Made by a program: the position numbers and the translations under genes. A stretch of DNA of 7,658 bases. Origin: UBA1731 sp963626295 (GTDB lineage Bacteria > Verrucomicrobiota > Kiritimatiellia > RFP12 > UBA1067). Positions 5,643 to 7,658 of this stretch are shown here, piece after piece. Position 1 is the first letter of the stretch, and every line of letters begins with the position of its first letter. The stretch covers positions 1 to 7,658 of the forward strand of contig CAVFWS010000091.1 in NCBI GenBank assembly GCA_963626295.1. The letters are read 5' to 3'. Below the pieces are notes generated by a model, which did not search any database, had not been told where the DNA came from, and saw only the letters and a program-made list of their open reading frames with translations.

Positions 5643-5882
5643 TCACCGCTTCACCTTGCTGCTTTTCTCAACGATCCATACGTTTGACGCATGAACGACG
5701 ACGTTGCCGGCGGACTTGAGGTTGAAGCGGAACATCCCAGCCGAATCGGGATTCGGGACGTACGGCAAATCAAGCGTGACGACACTGCCATCGTGCATTT
5801 TCACGTACACCATGAAACTTCCGGCGTGGGCGCAAAAGGCCAATCCGGCCACAACTGCAACAGCCAACAGCTTTCTCATCAT
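5643..5882 (-). CDS. Small secreted protein of unknown function (79 residues)
   Basis: I do not recognise this protein. Residues 1-20 form a classical signal peptide: MMRK, then a hydrophobic Leu/Ala/Val core, then CAHA before Gly21. The Cys in it is preceded by Phe, so it does not make a lipoprotein box. The mature part, about 59 residues, alternates hydrophobic and polar residues (MVYVKMHDGS, VVTLDLPYV, FRFNL, NVVVHASNVWIVEK) and looks all-beta, ending in a basic tail. The frame is open to 5978, but an AAAGGA ribosome site at 5888-5893 (minus strand) and the signal peptide place the start at 5882 (5-base spacing) or the next ATG at 5879 (8 bases). Its stop is 5 bases from the stop of the convergent pump gene. 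A -10 element lies about 100 bases upstream. A short cell-envelope or polymer-binding role is possible but not shown. Confidence 0.68.
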   Translation of the reverse strand: MMRKLLAVAVVAGLAFCAHAGSFMVYVKMHDGSVVTLDLPYVPNPDSAGMFRFNLKSAGNVVVHASNVWIVEKSSKVKR

Positions 5883-5887
5883 CCATA

Positions 5888-5893
5888 TCCTTT
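5888..5893 (-). promoter_or_regulatory. Ribosome binding site of the small secreted protein gene
   Basis: AAAGGA on the minus strand is the only Shine-Dalgarno-like site near the signal peptide. It rules out the longer open frame starting at 5978. Confidence 0.65.
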
Positions 5894-5979
5894 CGTTTCC
5901 AGATTCCAGCCACCAAGGTCTTCTCGGATTGTCGCCATCTGCCATCCTGACGGGAAACCATGCATGGCGAAGTGGCATG

Positions 5980-5985
5980 ATTATA
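5980..5985 (-). promoter_or_regulatory. Possible -10 element for the small secreted protein gene
   Basis: A consensus TATAAT is read on the minus strand. No good -35 was found 16-18 bases upstream. If used, the leader would be about 90 bases. Confidence 0.4.
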
Positions 5986-6038
5986 CCACATTACCTCTCG
6001 ACCGTGCGACCCGATGCCACGCAGATCGGCACGCCCGA

Positions 6039-6068
6039 TTGCGCCTTCCACCCGACAAATGATATAAT
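6039..6068 (+). promoter_or_regulatory. Promoter of the XylR-like regulator
   Basis: TTGCGC (6039-6044) and a consensus TATAAT (6063-6068) are spaced by 18 bases, 15 bases ahead of the ATG at 6084. The leader would be under 10 bases, with only a partial ribosome site (AAGG, 6079-6082). Confidence 0.6.
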
Positions 6069-6083
6069 GGACGCATTCAAGGC

Positions 6084-7256
6084 ATGAAACGGATATTCAT
6101 CGCGCTCAAGATGGCAGGCATCGCCGGGCAGGAAAAGCTCTCCGGGATCTTTCGCTTTCTCCATGATGCCCGCCAGGCCGACACTCCCCGCGCCACAGCC
6201 GACTGGGACATCACGCTCGTCCGCACAGCCGCGGAATTCACCCCCAACCGAATGCGTGAGGCGCTTGCCGAAAACTACGATGGATTCATCGTCTCCATTC
6301 CCGACACGGAAAATACCGCCGCCATACTTGCCGCGACGGACATACCGACCATTGTCATGGACATCCACGATCCGGCGCTCTCGGCCCGTACGGCAAATAT
6401 CGCCTTTATCCGCAACTCGCCGAAGGAAATCGGACGCGAAGCGGCGGATTTCCTGCTTTCCACGGGCCGTTGCCGCTCCTACGCATTCGCGCACAGCCCT
6501 GTCGTAACCGCGTGGGGCACAGGGCGATTCAAGTCGTTCAAGGCAACGCTCCTGGATCATGGCCTATGGTGCAACGAGCTTGCGGACTTGAAGGATATGG
6601 CGAAGCTGGAACGCCCAATCGGCATATTTGCGGCAAACGACGACCGGGGCTACGACGTGCTGGAGTATTGCCGCCGGCATCGCATGCGCGTCCCCGAGGA
6701 TGCGCTGGTGCTGGGCGTCGACAACGATACGCTCATCTGCGAGAACTGCCGCCCTACGCTCTCCTCCATCCAGCCCGATTTCGTGCAGGAGGGCTTCCTT
6801 GCGGCAAAGACCCTTGCGGAACTTATGGCGTCCGCCGCCACCACCCGCGCGCGCCACGCCCCCATTGTCCCGCCCATACACTTCGTGGGGGTAAAGACAA
6901 TCGTCCGGCGATTCTCGACGGCCGAGGTCTCCCAGGCCGGGAAACTCGTCCAGAAGGCCCTTGCCTTCATCATGGCCAACGCCACCCGCGGGATATCCGT
7001 CGAGGACGTCGCGCGCCATCTCGGCTGCTCCCGGCGGCTGGCCGACCTCCGCTTCCGCGAGTTGCAGGGCGCAAGCATCGGCGAGACGATAATCTCGTTC
7101 CGCCTCGGGGAGGTCAGGCATCTGCTGAAGACGACGCGCGATCCGATAGACAAGATAGCCCTCGATTGCGGATACGGAAACCCGAACTACCTCAAGAACC
7201 TGTTCAAGAAGCGCTTCGGGATCACCATGCGAAGCTTCCGCAAGGAACTCGCGTAG
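6084..7256 (+). CDS. XylR-type AraC-family transcriptional regulator with sugar-binding domain
   Basis: This 390-residue protein has the E. coli XylR layout and length: a LacI/periplasmic-binding-like sensor domain (about 1-280) fused to a C-terminal AraC double helix-turn-helix (about 300-390). Sensor landmarks are the N-terminal MKRIFIAL strand, AANDDRGYDVLEYC (183-196), LGVDND (210-215) and LSSIQPD (226-232). The DNA-binding part runs from GISVEDVARHLGCSRR (303-318) to a second helix-turn-helix around DKIALDCGYGNPNYLKNLFKKRFG. Such regulators activate sugar-uptake or catabolic genes when their sugar is bound; the ligand need not be xylose, as the family is expanded in carbohydrate-degrading Verrucomicrobiota and Lentisphaerota. 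No sugar gene stands next to it: the upstream neighbour diverges and encodes the small secreted protein, and the downstream gene is convergent. The target is therefore unknown. Placement in the family is firm. Confidence 0.9.
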   Translation: MKRIFIALKMAGIAGQEKLSGIFRFLHDARQADTPRATADWDITLVRTAAEFTPNRMREALAENYDGFIVSIPDTENTAAILAATDIPTIVMDIHDPALSARTANIAFIRNSPKEIGREAADFLLSTGRCRSYAFAHSPVVTAWGTGRFKSFKATLLDHGLWCNELADLKDMAKLERPIGIFAANDDRGYDVLEYCRRHRMRVPEDALVLGVDNDTLICENCRPTLSSIQPDFVQEGFLAAKTLAELMASAATTRARHAPIVPPIHFVGVKTIVRRFSTAEVSQAGKLVQKALAFIMANATRGISVEDVARHLGCSRRLADLRFRELQGASIGETIISFRLGEVRHLLKTTRDPIDKIALDCGYGNPNYLKNLFKKRFGITMRSFRKELA

Positions 7257-7271
7257 CGATGATACCACACA

Positions 7272-7658
7272 TCAGAGGCGGCCGAACTTGAAGCAGAGCG
7301 GACGCCACGCCCGGATCGGGGCGCCTACGGGCGTCAAGGCGCACGCTTCGCGGTCAAGGCGATACACCTGTATCTCGTTGGACATCTTGTGCCCCACGAC
7401 CATGAACCTCTCGCCGGGCATAAGCTCGAAGTCGCGGGGAAACCTGCCCTTGAGCCTGGCGATGTTCCGCAAGGCAAGCCGCCCATCGGGGCCAACCGAA
7501 TAGAAGACTATCGAGTCATGCCCCCGGTTCGACGCCATCAGGATCTTACCGTCGGCGGTGAGCTTGATCGCAGCCGCCTTCGTCGCGAGCGTCTCGCCGT
7601 CCGCCTCCCAGCGGCTGAAGGCGTCCGGCAGCATCGACCACTTGCCGACCTTCGCGAA
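7272..7658 (-). CDS. 6-phosphogluconolactonase-type seven-bladed beta-propeller (C-terminal part)
   Basis: The minus-strand frame is open from the right edge to a stop at 7272-7274, giving the last 128 residues; the ATG at 7634 is internal because coding continues through 7658. Blade-like repeats are visible: AAAIKLTADGKILMASNRG, HDSIVFYSVGPDGRL, then FPRDFELMPGERFMVVGHK and SNEIQVYRLD. The NRGHDSI and PRDFEL motifs are typical of the lactonase/Pgl (YbhE-like) propeller family, which hydrolyses 6-phosphogluconolactone in the pentose phosphate pathway. Some members have other or unknown substrates, so the enzymatic activity is inferred. The gene converges with the XylR-like regulator, 15 bases between stops, and no terminator hairpin is evident there. 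Confidence 0.82.
   Translation of the reverse strand, partial: FAKVGKWSMLPDAFSRWEADGETLATKAAAIKLTADGKILMASNRGHDSIVFYSVGPDGRLALRNIARLKGRFPRDFELMPGERFMVVGHKMSNEIQVYRLDREACALTPVGAPIRAWRPLCFKFGRL

Noticed and set aside
5611..5649. Possible terminators at the end of the pump gene: GGCGGC/GCCGCC (5611-5628) and GCGG/CCGC (5638-5649).
   Set aside because: The first lies inside the coding end and the second has a four-base stem; neither is followed by a proper T-run on either strand.
6470..7291. Plus-strand frame of 273 codons overlapping the XylR-like gene.
   Set aside because: It is a shifted frame of that gene with Arg/Pro/Gly-rich low-information sequence; the XylR frame contains the conserved motifs without interruption.

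Overview
The window looks like a piece of an anaerobic bacterial chromosome with fairly high G+C and mostly short gaps. The mix of genes is typical of the PVC superphylum, most likely the Kiritimatiellota/Lentisphaerota side of Verrucomicrobiota. It includes an XylR-type AraC regulator, the start of an autotransporter-repeat-like secreted protein, a [FeFe]-hydrogenase maturase and a seven-bladed lactonase. This placement is inferred from gene content; there is no rRNA or other phylogenetic marker in the window.

Left edge (1-563): the first 57 codons of a secreted surface protein run leftward off the window. A gene-free stretch of about 390 bases follows, holding two pairs of short direct repeats, a GC-rich hairpin and the promoter of the next operon. 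Centre-left (564-3143): a compact rightward operon of hydE (radical SAM maturase of [FeFe] hydrogenase), mnmA (tRNA 2-thiouridylase, overlapping hydE by ATGA) and dtd (D-aminoacyl-tRNA deacylase, 13 bases further on). HydE and MnmA belong to iron-sulfur/sulfur chemistry and MnmA and Dtd to tRNA quality. The other hydrogenase genes (hydA, hydF, hydG) are not in the window.

Centre (3169-5637): a self-contained metal-efflux module. A CsoR-family sensor with the Cys-His-Cys ligand set is transcribed from a near-consensus promoter whose spacer is a perfect 16-base palindrome. The next gene is a P1B-type ATPase, preceded by a second operator-like copy of the same palindrome. The simplest reading is that CsoR represses itself and the pump, and metal (probably Cu(I)) relieves repression. 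The pump is atypical: no N-terminal HMA domain, an extra CxxC in the actuator region, and a His-Asn motif in the last membrane segment in place of the classic copper or zinc signatures.

Right side (5643-7658): a small leftward gene for a 79-residue secreted protein of unknown role ends 5 bases from the pump gene. It diverges from a rightward XylR-like sugar-sensing AraC regulator with its own promoter. The regulator converges on the 3' end of a leftward gene for a 6-phosphogluconolactonase-type beta-propeller that runs off the right edge. No insertion sequences, CRISPR arrays, tRNA or rRNA genes were seen. The most unusual items are the divergent metal pump with its paired operators and an MnmA that has a CxxC but lacks the usual second active-site cysteine.
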